In this document: piece after piece, positions 17,676-26,601 of the stretch | Position numbering within the stretch: the first letter of the stretch is position 1 | How the letters are laid out: each line of letters begins with the position of its first letter | DNA from: Gemmatimonadota bacterium | GTDB taxonomy: Bacteria > Gemmatimonadota > Gemmatimonadetes > Gemmatimonadales > Gemmatimonadaceae | DNA length: 64,000 nucleotides | Direction: 5' to 3' | Assembly: GCA_016704465.1 (NCBI GenBank) | Contig: JADJAD010000018.1 | Span: 23,126 to 87,125 of the forward strand | Translations under genes and position numbers: made by a program | The notes under the pieces: model-generated | What the model saw: only the letters and a program-made list of their open reading frames with translations | What the model was told of the DNA's origin: nothing | The model's database searches: none

Positions 17676-18270
17676 ACACCACGAGGTTGACGCCGAAGCG
17701 CGTGTTGTCCACCGAGTAGAAGCGCTTGTTGTCGGGATGGAAGTTCCACTCCGACGAGTAGTCCTTGTTGCTGTACAGGACGGCGATCCGGTCGCCGCGC
17801 ATCGCGGCCATCAGGTACGGGTGCAGCAGGTTGTCGCCCCACCCGTTCAGTTCGTGCGAGGTATTGGGGGGGCCGTCCTCGAACCGGAAGAAGGACGAAT
17901 AGAGCGGATGGGTGTTGGGCAGCTTGCGCAGCACACCCGCCACCTGCTCCAACTCCTCGGTCACCGTCTTGTGGAACATCCCGTCCACGTCGTGATTGTG
18001 GTCGTCCACGAACAGGAGCCCGCCGCGATCGAGGAAGCGCGTGAGCACCTGCTTTTCCTGCGCCGTGAAGCGCACGGGAAGGTGTCCCGTCAGGTACAAC
18101 AGCGGATAGCGCAGGGCGGCCTCGGACCCGAGCGGCACGACGACACCCGACGGCGCCACGTCGATCTCGGTGTAGCGGGCGATCGAGTCGATGAGGTTGG
18201 CCGGGACGAGCGGCGCCGAGTCCCAGTCGCCCGACTCGTACTGCACCGTGGCGAACGTGAACGTGCTCAT
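17659..18270 (-). CDS. DUF4159 domain protein
   Basis: The 203-residue protein matches the DUF4159 pattern: it opens with FTFATVQYESGDWDSAP, has FLDRGGLLFVDDHNHDVDGMF in the centre, HPLYSSFFRF and a closing FGVNLVVYALTR. The fold is related to glutamine amidotransferases. DUF4159 proteins are regularly encoded with MoxR, DUF58 and BatA-like proteins, as here. There is no signal peptide on this version. The ATG overlaps the upstream stop (ATGA). Function is unknown. Confidence 0.85.
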   Translation of the reverse strand: MSTFTFATVQYESGDWDSAPLVPANLIDSIARYTEIDVAPSGVVVPLGSEAALRYPLLYLTGHLPVRFTAQEKQVLTRFLDRGGLLFVDDHNHDVDGMFHKTVTEELEQVAGVLRKLPNTHPLYSSFFRFEDGPPNTSHELNGWGDNLLHPYLMAAMRGDRIAVLYSNKDYSSEWNFHPDNKRFYSVDNTRFGVNLVVYALTR

Positions 18271-20445
18271 CGCGCGCCCCCCCACGCTGGGAGCGTGTCG
18301 GTGGCCACGAGGCCGTCGTCGAGGGCGCGACGCGCGCGCCGCAGCGCGTCGGTCGCGTTGCGTGAGGCACGGACGGCAGCGATCGCTCCCTCGAGCGCGG
18401 CGGCCGCGGCCGGGAGCCGCTCGGCGACCGCCAGCCGCAAGACGATGAGCGAATCGACACCGGCCGCCGGGTCCCGTGTCAGCTCGTCGAGCGCAGCGCC
18501 GAACCGTGCCAGCACGCCCGCGCGTGCGAGATCGATGGGCTGGCGCGGCGACCGGGCCCCCGGACTCCCTGGCTCCTTCCCCTGCAACCGGACCCGCGCC
18601 AGGTCGACGACGACACGCGGTGGTGCACCACGGAGGTACAGTCGCTCGGCGGCGCGGGCGCGCTGGATCGCCGCCAGGGCGATATACATCGGCGGCAGGG
18701 CCCGGGCCGGCTCGCCACCATCGAGCGCCCGTCCGGCGTCCCACATGGCATTGTAGGCCTCGAGCATTGGCCGATTGATCGCCACGACAGGCGTCTCGTC
18801 GTGCTCGAAGTCGGTCGGGCTCCCGCTGATCACCGTCGCCTTCTCGGCGGCCCGGAGCAGCGCTTCGGGGGTCAGCGGCCCGGCCGCCAGCTCGTCCGAC
18901 TCGGCGTGCGCGTGCCCGTCGCCGTGAAAGTGCTCGCCGCCCTCGCCGCCATCGCCAAGCCGGGAGAAGATGATATCGCTGACCTGCTTGCGCAGCCGAC
19001 CCTGATCGCGCCCGATGCGTCGCGACTCGGCCGTGACCTCGGTGCGCGCCACGGCTCGCGATCGCTTCACCAGGGCCTCGGTGAGGTTGATCAGCATGCG
19101 CTGGCTGAGGAGCGACTTGTCCACCTCGGGCGGGGGGGCCTGGTCCACCGCCACCGAGTCGTATTCATCGGCGCGAGCGATCCGGATCGTGCGCGACTCC
19201 GAGCTGCCGACGCCCGGCCCGGACACGTCGTTCTGGTCGCGTGCGACGGCGCGCAGGTGCACGACATCACCCGGGGCCAGTGTCAGGCCGTCGAGCGAGA
19301 GCGACGCGCGAAGCGCCGCCTCGCGCCCGCTCCCCGGTCGCAGCGCGCCTAACGTGCCGCTGGTGAAGGTGAAGCGCTCGCCCGCGCCAGAGCTGACGAT
19401 GTACTCGAACACGGCCGACGCGAGGCCGAGATCGTCCCGCACGTCGGCGGCGAGCGCGATCGTCCCGTTCGGCTGCCGCAGCACGGTATCACGCGCGGGC
19501 GACCGGAGCGTGACCATCGGGGCGGAGTCCACGAGCGGCTCGAGCGCCAGCAGCCGCGCCCCACCGCCGTCGCGCTCCACGCGCACCAGCGCACGCGCCG
19601 CGCCGGTGACGAACTCCGAGCGCCAACCGATGCCCGCCTCGCGTACGGCGACCGAGGCATCGTCGACCCGTGCACGCGTGCCATCGGCAGGACCCGCCCC
19701 TTCCAGCATCACGCGGCTCCCTGGGTAGGCGCGCACCAGCGCCGGATCGACGAGTCGCTCGACGGCGCGCCCCGCGTACCGCGGGGGGCGCAGCGTCAAC
19801 GTCACGGCGCCTAACGCGGTGGCGCCCGCGGCACGGGCACCGCCCGCACCAGGCACCGCCCTCGACCCATCCCCCGCGCGGTCGAGCGCCGCCGGCATGC
19901 GCCACATGACGGCGAGTCCCAGCAGGGGCCAGCAACGCCGGCCAGCGCAGTGACCGCCACACAGCCGACCGGGCCGGCCCCTCCCACGACACCGCGCGAA
20001 TCGCACGCTCGAGGGCGTCGCGCACGGGCGGCGCGATGTCGTCGCCGACGGCCGTGACGAGGGCAAAGCGCAGGCGCGGCGCGCGCTCCTCGATCCAAAG
20101 CGCCGCCCGTTCGGCGGTCAGGGCATGCGCGGCGCTGTGCCACCAGGTGAGCATCGCGGTGGCAGCGCCCACCACGAGCGCAGCGGCCATCGACCAGCTG
20201 ATGCCCGCGCCCGGCCCGAGCGTGTCGGTGCCGATCGCATCACCGGGCGTCGGCACGCCGCGCGGCCACCCGGCCAGCAGCCGCAGGGCGGCCATGGCCA
20301 GGGACCCGCTGCCGATCCCCGCCAACACGGCCCGCGCTGCGGCCGCCAGCTGCAGGCGCCGGCGCCACCCGCCGACGATCAACGCGGGGTCAGCGCCCGT
20401 GCCTTGGCGTCGCGCACGCGCGAGATCCGCGGCGCGCGGACTCAT
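18267..20445 (-). pseudogene. DUF4175-like membrane protein, reading frame broken once
   Basis: The gene starts at 20445 (ATGA overlap with the BatA-like gene) and ends at 18267, about 726 codons. The first third (to about 19930) reads in one frame with three N-terminal hydrophobic segments; the rest continues in another. Adding one G to the G4 run at 19925-19928 would join them as ALLAPLLGLAVMW across the third membrane segment. The C-terminal half has a beta-rich part and then helices, including a His/Asp/Glu-rich patch near HFHGDGHAHAE. Layout and context fit the DUF4175 proteins found next to BatA/DUF4159. The break sits in a homopolymer, so a consensus error is the leading explanation; the gene is probably intact. 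Confidence 0.7.
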
Positions 20446-21803
20446 GCCGCCACCCGGGAGGCCGGAACCGATGCGTCGTTGCCGGCCGCGCTGGTCGCGC
20501 GCGGTCGTCGCAGCCACCACTCGATGAGCAGTGCGAGGGCGACCGCCGCGAGCAGCCATCGCTCGAGGGTGGCGGACGGCCCCGCCGGCACCGAGGTCTC
20601 GTCGGCGCGTGTCCCGGCCACGGTCGCGACGCCAGCGTCGGCCGCTGCATCGCCGGTCGTGCGGACGGGGACGGCCCACGACGCGAGGGTCTCGTCGTCC
20701 ACCAACTCGGCGCTGCCGCCGCCGCATGGCATGGCGAGCCCGCGGGCAAGGCGCACGAATCCGGGGCGCAGGACCTCGTCACCCGCGTCGGGAACCGCAA
20801 CCGCGACCACGCGCAGGCACCCGCCGCCTAACGATTCCTCGGCGGCGGCGATGGCGCCATCGCCCCAGCGAAGGATCGCGCGCCCCGACAGCGCGACCCC
20901 GGGGAGCGCGGCGAAGTGCCCGACAGCGCTTCGCGCACCGTCGCCCAGCATGGCCAGCGACGCGCTGGACGTGTGCCCCGCGTCCCCTGCCCCGGCGCGC
21001 GGCCACCACACGACCACGCCCCCGTCCCTGGCCCACGCCGAGTCCGCGGCCGACGGGGCCTCGCGCCGCACGCGGATCGCCGGCAATGTGGAATCGACGG
21101 CGAGCGAAAAGACCGCGCCGATCGGATCGTCCACGGGAGGGAGCTCGCGCGCCACGCGGGTGGTGCGGCCGCCGGCACCGGCCGTCGCAGCACGGGCGCC
21201 AACCCGCACCGCCTCCACATCACCCGGCCACGCGCGCCGCGCAGCGTCCGTGGCCGCGTCCCAACTCTCGGCAGCGAACGGCGAGATCACCACCACCTCG
21301 ACGCGTGCAAACGTTCCGGCCAGGCGATGCGCCGCCTGCACCGCCGCCACAAGCCCCGCGCTCAGGGAGCCGCGCACATCGGCGCGATCGCCCGCCGCAC
21401 TGTCGGGGAGCAGGCGGGCCACGGAATCGACCCGGACCCACACCACCGCATCGGCGCCGGCCAGGCGCGCGCGCGCGCTGTCGCGCACCGCGTCCATGCT
21501 CCCCACGCGGCGCGAGGCGTCGAGCAGGAGCACCCGCGCCACCCCTGAGCGACGGGGGGTGACGGTGGGTCTGGCAAGGGCCGCTCCCGCCAGGAGCAAG
21601 GCCAGCACGCGGACGACGAGCAACGAGACATCGCTGAGGCGCAGCGCGCGAGACACCGCGCGCACGGCGGACGACGGCGCGAAACGCGCCGTCGGGAGCA
21701 GCGTCGGCTCGGGGCGGCGCCACGCCAGCAGGTGCAGCGCCGTGACCACGGCCGAGGCCAGCACGGCGGCCACGAGGTATCCGGGGGCAAGAAACACGGG
21801 CAT
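20442..21803 (-). CDS. BatA-domain membrane protein (aerotolerance-type)
   Basis: The 453-residue protein begins with the BatA N-terminal pattern: a first transmembrane helix (about 8-27), the basic LLAWRRPEPTLLPTARF segment, and a second helix (about 60-78) before a large soluble domain. A von Willebrand-like fold starts at VARVLLLDASRRVG, but the metal-site DxSxS is degenerate (DASRR). A last helix is near 420-437. BatA-type proteins accompany MoxR ATPases and DUF58 proteins in envelope stress or export functions. It is four bases downstream of the DUF58 gene. Confidence 0.8.
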   Translation of the reverse strand: MPVFLAPGYLVAAVLASAVVTALHLLAWRRPEPTLLPTARFAPSSAVRAVSRALRLSDVSLLVVRVLALLLAGAALARPTVTPRRSGVARVLLLDASRRVGSMDAVRDSARARLAGADAVVWVRVDSVARLLPDSAAGDRADVRGSLSAGLVAAVQAAHRLAGTFARVEVVVISPFAAESWDAATDAARRAWPGDVEAVRVGARAATAGAGGRTTRVARELPPVDDPIGAVFSLAVDSTLPAIRVRREAPSAADSAWARDGGVVVWWPRAGAGDAGHTSSASLAMLGDGARSAVGHFAALPGVALSGRAILRWGDGAIAAAEESLGGGCLRVVAVAVPDAGDEVLRPGFVRLARGLAMPCGGGSAELVDDETLASWAVPVRTTGDAAADAGVATVAGTRADETSVPAGPSATLERWLLAAVALALLIEWWLRRPRATSAAGNDASVPASRVAA

Positions 21804-21806
21804 CGC

Positions 21807-22679
21807 CTAGCCGCGTCCGGCGGCCGACATCGCCACGGCGCGCACCTCGAGCGCCGGGTCATGTTCGGCTTGCACCTGGCGGTACGTCGCCCCCGCCAGC
21901 CGCCAGCCGCGCGCCACCTCGTCGCGCCACTCGGCGAACCGTTCTCGGTACACCGCGCGTGCCCCGGCGTCGAACGGGCGCTCGATCGACGCGTCCTCGG
22001 GATCGAGGGCGAGCGCGAGCGACGGCGGCGGGTCCAGCTCGTCGCGCGAGACCACGTGCAGGACGTGCACGTCGCCCCCGGTGCTCCCGCGGCCAGCGGC
22101 CGCACGGCGCAGCGCCGGCTCGTCGCCGAGCAGGTCGGAAATGATCACCAACCGGGCGCGCTCGGGCACGTGCAACAGCGCCGGCGCCAGCGCCGCGGCA
22201 CCCGATGGCACGACGCCGCCTAACGCCGAGCCGAGTTCCACGAGCACGTCGGCGCGCGTGCGCGCCCGCACGCGGGCGGTCCCCGCACCGGCGACGATCG
22301 CCGCCCCGACCGGATCGCCCGCCCGCTGCGCGACGGCGGCGAGCCCGATCGCCAGGCCGCAGGCCATGCGCCACTTCGTGTGCCCGGGCAACGGAAACGC
22401 CATGGACGCCGAGGCATCGACCACGAACCAGGTGGGGTGCACGGCACGATCGTCGGAGAGTCGGATGAAGGCGCGGTCACTCCGGGCGAGCAGCTTCCAG
22501 TCGAGCTGCCGAGGGTCATCACCCTGCCGGTACAAGCGGTACTCGCTCAGCTCGGGGGCACGCCCGCGCAGGCGGGAGAGGTGGGCGCCGGTGTGCACAC
22601 CACTGACTCGGCGGCGCGCCGGCCAGGTGAGGCCGCGAACCGCGTCGAGGATCGGGCCGTACTCGCGCGGAATGGACAT
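21807..22679 (-). CDS. DUF58 domain protein (MoxR-associated)
   Basis: The 290-residue protein has the hallmark YRQGDDPRQLDWKLLAR, followed by a von Willebrand factor A-like segment WFVVDASASM (DxSxS) and LVIISDLLGDE. DUF58 proteins are partners of MoxR AAA+ ATPases and may act as substrate or metal adaptor. The start is an ATG (22679) giving MSIPREYGP. The MoxR gene is 101 bases upstream, and the gap holds a G6C8 block. Confidence 0.9.
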   Translation of the reverse strand: MSIPREYGPILDAVRGLTWPARRRVSGVHTGAHLSRLRGRAPELSEYRLYRQGDDPRQLDWKLLARSDRAFIRLSDDRAVHPTWFVVDASASMAFPLPGHTKWRMACGLAIGLAAVAQRAGDPVGAAIVAGAGTARVRARTRADVLVELGSALGGVVPSGAAALAPALLHVPERARLVIISDLLGDEPALRRAAAGRGSTGGDVHVLHVVSRDELDPPPSLALALDPEDASIERPFDAGARAVYRERFAEWRDEVARGWRLAGATYRQVQAEHDPALEVRAVAMSAAGRG

Positions 22680-22703
22680 GCTGGCTGGCTCAGCCGGTGG
22701 AGT

Positions 22704-22717
22704 GGGGGGCCCCCCCC
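22704..22717. repeat. G6C8 homopolymer palindrome between moxR-like and DUF58 genes
   Basis: Six G followed by eight C in the 101-base gap. A self-complementary block of this kind could form a short hairpin or simply be a mutation-prone run. Related blocks are at 11533 and 55000. Confidence 0.75.
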
Positions 22718-22780
22718 ACACACAACCTACCGCCGCGCATCACCCGCGCCCCCACCATTTCCACGCCTCCCCCATCCATT

Positions 22781-23911
22781 CTACAGCCGAACGCCGCTCG
22801 CCGGCGCGCTCACCCGCTCCACGACGTCCCGGACGATCTCCTCCGCACCAATCCCCTCCGCCTCAGCCGCAAAGTTCGGCAGCACGCGGTGGCGCAACAC
22901 CGGCCCCGAAACACGCCGAATGTCCTCAGGCGCCACCGCCATCCGCCCCGAAAGCAGCGCGTGCGCCTTCGCGCCGAGGATCAGCGCCTGCCCCGCGCGC
23001 GGCCCGGCCCCCCAACGCGCATACTTGCGCACCAGCTCCGACGCCTCGGGGGAGTCGGGGCGTGTGGCTCGCGCCAGTGCCGCGGCGTAGCGCAACACCG
23101 CTTCGCTCGCTGCCACGTCCCGCGTCAACCGCTGCAGGGCGAGCGTCTGCGCCCCGTCCAGCACCGGCTCAAGCTCCACGCTCGCCCGCCCCGTCGTCGC
23201 CCGCAGGATCGCGACCTCTTCGTCTTCAGCCGGATAGCCGACCCGGATGTCGAACAGGAACCGGTCGAGCTGCGCCTCGGGGAGCGAATACGTCCCCTCC
23301 TGCTCGATCGGGTTCTGGGTCGCCAGGACGAAGAACGGTTCGGGCAGACGCATCGTCTCGCCGGCCGCCGTCACACGATGCTCCTGCATGGCCTCGAGCA
23401 GCGCCGCCTGCGTGCGCGGCGGCGCCCGGTTGATTTCATCGGCCAGGACGATGTTGGCGAACACCGGCCCCTGCACGAAGCGGAACATGCGCGCCCCGGT
23501 GGCACTGTTCTCCTCCAGGATCTCGGTCCCCGTGATGTCGGCGGGGAGCAGGTCGGGCGTGAACTGGATGCGCCGGAAGTCGAGCCGCATGGCGTCGGCG
23601 ACCGACTTGATCATCAGGGTCTTCGCCAGCCCGGGGACGCCGACCAGCAGCGCGTGCCCGCCGGCGAGGATCGCCATGACGATCTCTTCCAACACATCGC
23701 CTTGGCCAACAATGCGCCGCCCAACCTCCTCGCGCAGGCGCGACGCAGCAGCGAGCAGCGCGTCGGGCGCGGTGCCGCCAGTGTCAGATGTCGGAGAGGG
23801 TGGAGAGAGCGTCAGCGGACGGGACGGCGACGGCGACTCGTGAGCAGGAAGATCGAACCGTTCCTGGCGCCGGCCTCGGACAGTGCGACCTGTTCGTCGA
23901 GCACTTCCCAC
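22781..23911 (-). CDS. MoxR-family AAA+ ATPase
   Basis: The AAA+ domain is complete: Walker A GVPGLAKT, Walker B VLADEINRAPPRTQAALLEA, sensor 1 ATQNPIEQEGTY, then PEAQLDRFLF and the C-terminal lid. MoxR ATPases act as chaperone-like factors in maturation of membrane or periplasmic complexes and pair with DUF58 and BatA proteins, as here. The start is uncertain. The only canonical in-frame start is GTG at 23911, which overlaps the preceding gene by about 100 bases; the conserved domain begins near 23770, and a CTG overlapping the upstream stop (23815) is a non-canonical option giving a more typical 344 residues. Confidence 0.93.
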   Translation of the reverse strand: MGSARRTGRTVRGRRQERFDLPAHESPSPSRPLTLSPPSPTSDTGGTAPDALLAAASRLREEVGRRIVGQGDVLEEIVMAILAGGHALLVGVPGLAKTLMIKSVADAMRLDFRRIQFTPDLLPADITGTEILEENSATGARMFRFVQGPVFANIVLADEINRAPPRTQAALLEAMQEHRVTAAGETMRLPEPFFVLATQNPIEQEGTYSLPEAQLDRFLFDIRVGYPAEDEEVAILRATTGRASVELEPVLDGAQTLALQRLTRDVAASEAVLRYAAALARATRPDSPEASELVRKYARWGAGPRAGQALILGAKAHALLSGRMAVAPEDIRRVSGPVLRHRVLPNFAAEAEGIGAEEIVRDVVERVSAPASGVRL

Positions 23912-24141
23912 CCGGCCAGCTTCATGACGAAGTCGGCATGATTGACCGCCTCGTCGGGCATCAGCGCCTGCAGCGCCCGCGCCTTCACCACGGCCACGGG
24001 GGTATCGGCAGGAGCCTCGATCCGAATGGTATCCCACACGTCCGGCACCTGCACGCGCAGGGTGATGACCGGTTCGTTTCCGGTGCCGAGGCGCAGCCCG
24101 TCCGAGCGGCTCCGGAGCGAGGCGGTGAAGGGCATGCTCAT
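23812..24141 (-). CDS. Small protein of unknown function in the MoxR cluster
   Basis: I do not recognise a family. The 109-residue product is soluble in appearance, with an N-terminal beta-rich part (EPVITLRVQVPDVWDTIRIEA) and VAVVKARALQALMP. This suggests a ubiquitin-like or DUF-type small domain, which is inference from the strand pattern only. It ends in an Arg-rich tail (SRRRRPVR). It overlaps its upstream neighbour by ATGA, so it is part of the operon. Confidence 0.6.
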   Translation of the reverse strand: MSMPFTASLRSRSDGLRLGTGNEPVITLRVQVPDVWDTIRIEAPADTPVAVVKARALQALMPDEAVNHADFVMKLAGWEVLDEQVALSEAGARNGSIFLLTSRRRRPVR

Positions 24142-24425
24142 GCGGGAACCCCGACGACGGGAGGCAGCGTGGCGAAGAAGCGCGAGATCTGGGCGTCGAA
24201 GATGTACGACGACGCCGTCACCAGCGTTGCACCGTCCCGGGTGAGCACGCCCACGATGAGTTCCTCGCCCCCCTGTCCGCGCAGCGACACATGCGCCGCG
24301 CTCTCCTGCTCGGGGAACGCCGCGTAGATCGTGTTGCGCCGCGCGAAGAACTCCTTGGCGGCCGCCAGGACCTCGGCCGGCGTCAGTGTCGTGCGCGTCT
24401 CCTGCATCGTGCGTCGTTGCGTCAT
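24138..24425 (-). CDS. Small protein of unknown function
   Basis: The 95-residue product is unrecognised. It has a helical N-terminal part (PAEVLAAAKEFFARRNTIYA) and a compact beta segment (EELIVGVLTRDGATLVTASSY). Two start codons are possible, at 24425 and six codons later. It overlaps the following gene by ATGA and is seven bases after the sensor kinase stop, so it may be co-transcribed with the kinase and the MoxR cluster. Confidence 0.6.
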   Translation of the reverse strand: MTQRRTMQETRTTLTPAEVLAAAKEFFARRNTIYAAFPEQESAAHVSLRGQGGEELIVGVLTRDGATLVTASSYIFDAQISRFFATLPPVVGVPA

Positions 24426-24432
24426 GCCAGGA

Positions 24433-25815
24433 TCAGGTAGTCGTTAGGTTACCCCGCGCGTCCAGCGCGGGCTCGAACTCCAGCGGAAGCGACACGACGA
24501 AGACGGTCCCGGCGCCGGGCGTGGAGCGCATCCCCACGTCGCCACCGAGCAATCGCGACAGGCGTCGCACCAGCGCCAGGCCCAGCCCCGAGCCACCGTA
24601 GCGCCGCGTGACCGACCCATCCAGCTGCCGAAACTCCTCGAAAACCAGCGCCTGCGCCTCGGCGGGAATCCCGATCCCGGTATCGCCTACCCGGTACTCC
24701 ACCCGATCGCCGACCAGGGCCACGCCCAGCTCGACACGGCCGCGCGGCGTGAACTTGTAGGCGTTCCCCAGCAAGCTAACGAGGATGCGGGCGATTTTCT
24801 TCCGGTCGGAGCGCATGCGCGGGAGAAAGGCCGGGGGCTCGCTGACCACCAGCTCAACGTCCGAGGGACGTCCCGGGACCGTGGCCGCGACCTCCTGCAG
24901 GACCAGCGCCGGGTCGAACTCCTCGACGAAGAGGGAGACATCGCCGCGCGTCAGGGTCGTCAGTTCCAGCAGGTCCTCGATCAGCCCGAGCAGGCGTTCG
25001 CTGGCTCGCTTCACGTGGGCCAGGTCGTGCCGCTGCCCGTCGGTCAGGGGGCCGGACAGCTCTTCCTGCAGGATGGAGATGTAGCCGAGCACCGAGGTCA
25101 GCGGCGTGCGCAGCTCGTGGGACACATTGGAGAGGAACTCGTCCTTCGCCTTACGCGCCTCGACGACCGCCGAGTACTGCTCCTCCAGCTCGGCGTTGGC
25201 CTCGGTGAGGGCAGCGTTGGTGCGCCGCAGCTCCTCGATGAGCGACGATTTCTCCGCCGTCGCGGCCATCTGGTCGGCCACGAGACGCATCATGGCGCGC
25301 GATTCCTTGCGCCGCGTTCCCGCGTCGGCGAAGTAGAACGTCACCGTTCCCAGCACCCGCGTCGGGGTCACCAGCGGCAGCGCGACCAGCGACCGAAACC
25401 CCAGCTCCGCCGCCACCTCGGCCCAGTCTTCCAGGTCGGGGTCGGCGAGGACGTCGGGCACCTCGATGATACGGCGCTCGGCCGCCGCCTCGCCGCTGGG
25501 GCCGAAACCGAGGCGCACCCGCGTTTCTCCGAGCCACGGACGATAGCGGTCCGGCCAGTTATAGGCCGCCACCAGGTGCATCAGCTCGGACACGCCGTCC
25601 ACGATGAACACCGAGGCGAGCGAGGCGCCAACGAGCGGGCTGACCCGGTCGAGGGCGAATTGGAAGACCTCTTCCGGGCGATCGGCGTTGAGAAAGGCGT
25701 GCACGATTTCGCGCACCGCCATCAGCTCACGCAGCGATTCTGTCGTCGTGGTGGACGGCAGCTGGGGCCGGGACGGGCGCAGCCCCTCGGAAGACTTGCG
25801 AATGGCCTTGGGCAC
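24433..25815 (-). CDS. GAF-domain sensor histidine kinase
   Basis: The 460-residue protein has an N-terminal GAF domain (about 45-185), a coiled-coil linker rich in Glu and Ala (about 185-230), a HisKA domain with the phospho-acceptor box SHELRTPL (about 232-240), and an HATPase_c domain with the N box LGNAYKF, DTGIGIP and GGSGLGLALV. There are no membrane helices, so it senses a cytoplasmic signal, likely through GAF. No response regulator is adjacent on this strand. It is 49 bases downstream of the SDR gene and starts the run leading into the MoxR cluster. Confidence 0.93.
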   Translation of the reverse strand: MPKAIRKSSEGLRPSRPQLPSTTTTESLRELMAVREIVHAFLNADRPEEVFQFALDRVSPLVGASLASVFIVDGVSELMHLVAAYNWPDRYRPWLGETRVRLGFGPSGEAAAERRIIEVPDVLADPDLEDWAEVAAELGFRSLVALPLVTPTRVLGTVTFYFADAGTRRKESRAMMRLVADQMAATAEKSSLIEELRRTNAALTEANAELEEQYSAVVEARKAKDEFLSNVSHELRTPLTSVLGYISILQEELSGPLTDGQRHDLAHVKRASERLLGLIEDLLELTTLTRGDVSLFVEEFDPALVLQEVAATVPGRPSDVELVVSEPPAFLPRMRSDRKKIARILVSLLGNAYKFTPRGRVELGVALVGDRVEYRVGDTGIGIPAEAQALVFEEFRQLDGSVTRRYGGSGLGLALVRRLSRLLGGDVGMRSTPGAGTVFVVSLPLEFEPALDARGNLTTT

Positions 25816-25864
25816 TGACGGGGATTTTAACGACCGGTCACCCTGCCGTGAAGACGCGGGGCGG

Positions 25865-26542
25865 TCACTTGCGTGGTAGCGACGCCCGGACCTCGACCAT
25901 GAAGGTCAGCGCGTGCGGCGGCATCGACAGCACGTGGGCGACCGACTCGGCCACATCGTCCGCGCGCAGCGCCCACTCGACCTTGGATCCCCCGGGAGTC
26001 AGCTCCGTGGCGACCGAGCCCGGCATGACGACCGAGACCTTCACGCCATACTCCCGCACCTCGAGCATGAGGCACTCGCTCAACGCCTGCACGGCATGCT
26101 TGGTCGCGCAATAGCCGCTGCCGCCGAGGAACGTATTGCGTCCGGCGATCGACGAGATGTTGACGATGTGTCCCGCCCCCTTGGCAATCATCCCGGGCAG
26201 CAGCGCGCGCGTCACGTGGTAGATCGCGTGCACGTTCACGTCCATCATCTCCGCCCAGTCGTCGGGGGCGAGGTCGATGAACGCCTTGCGGTGCATGATC
26301 CCGGCATTGTTGACCAGGACGTCCGCGTGCACGCCGTCGAGGGCGGTGGCGATCGCCGACGGATCGCGCAGGTCGACGTCGATGGCCGTGCAGCGTCCGC
26401 CCTTGCCGGCGATCTCCGCGCCTAACGAACGCAGCGCCTCCTCGGTCCGGGCGAGGGCGACGATGTCGTAGGCAGGGGCGAGGCGCAGGGCGATGGCGCG
26501 GCCGATTCCCTTGCTGGCGCCGGTGATGACTGCGGTGGGCAT
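25865..26542 (-). CDS. Short-chain dehydrogenase/reductase
   Basis: The 225-residue protein has the classical SDR Rossmann motif TGASKGIG near the N terminus, NNAG (in LVNNAGIMH), a catalytic Ser in NISSIAG and the YxxxK motif YCATK. Length is normal. The substrate is unknown. The ATG at 26542 follows directly after a C-rich heptamer repeat instead of a recognisable ribosome-binding site. Confidence 0.9.
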   Translation of the reverse strand: MPTAVITGASKGIGRAIALRLAPAYDIVALARTEEALRSLGAEIAGKGGRCTAIDVDLRDPSAIATALDGVHADVLVNNAGIMHRKAFIDLAPDDWAEMMDVNVHAIYHVTRALLPGMIAKGAGHIVNISSIAGRNTFLGGSGYCATKHAVQALSECLMLEVREYGVKVSVVMPGSVATELTPGGSKVEWALRADDVAESVAHVLSMPPHALTFMVEVRASLPRK

Positions 26543-26573
26543 TGGGGACGGGGGACGGGGGACGGGGGACGGG
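26543..26573. repeat. Heptamer repeat (GTCCCCC on sense strand) abutting the SDR start
   Basis: About four copies of GGGGGAC on the plus strand. In the SDR gene's sense direction the array reads C-rich and ends one base before the ATG, occupying the ribosome-binding-site position. Confidence 0.9.
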
Positions 26574-26601
26574 AGGGCGACCGTGCGGGAGTCGTCGCGG
26601 C

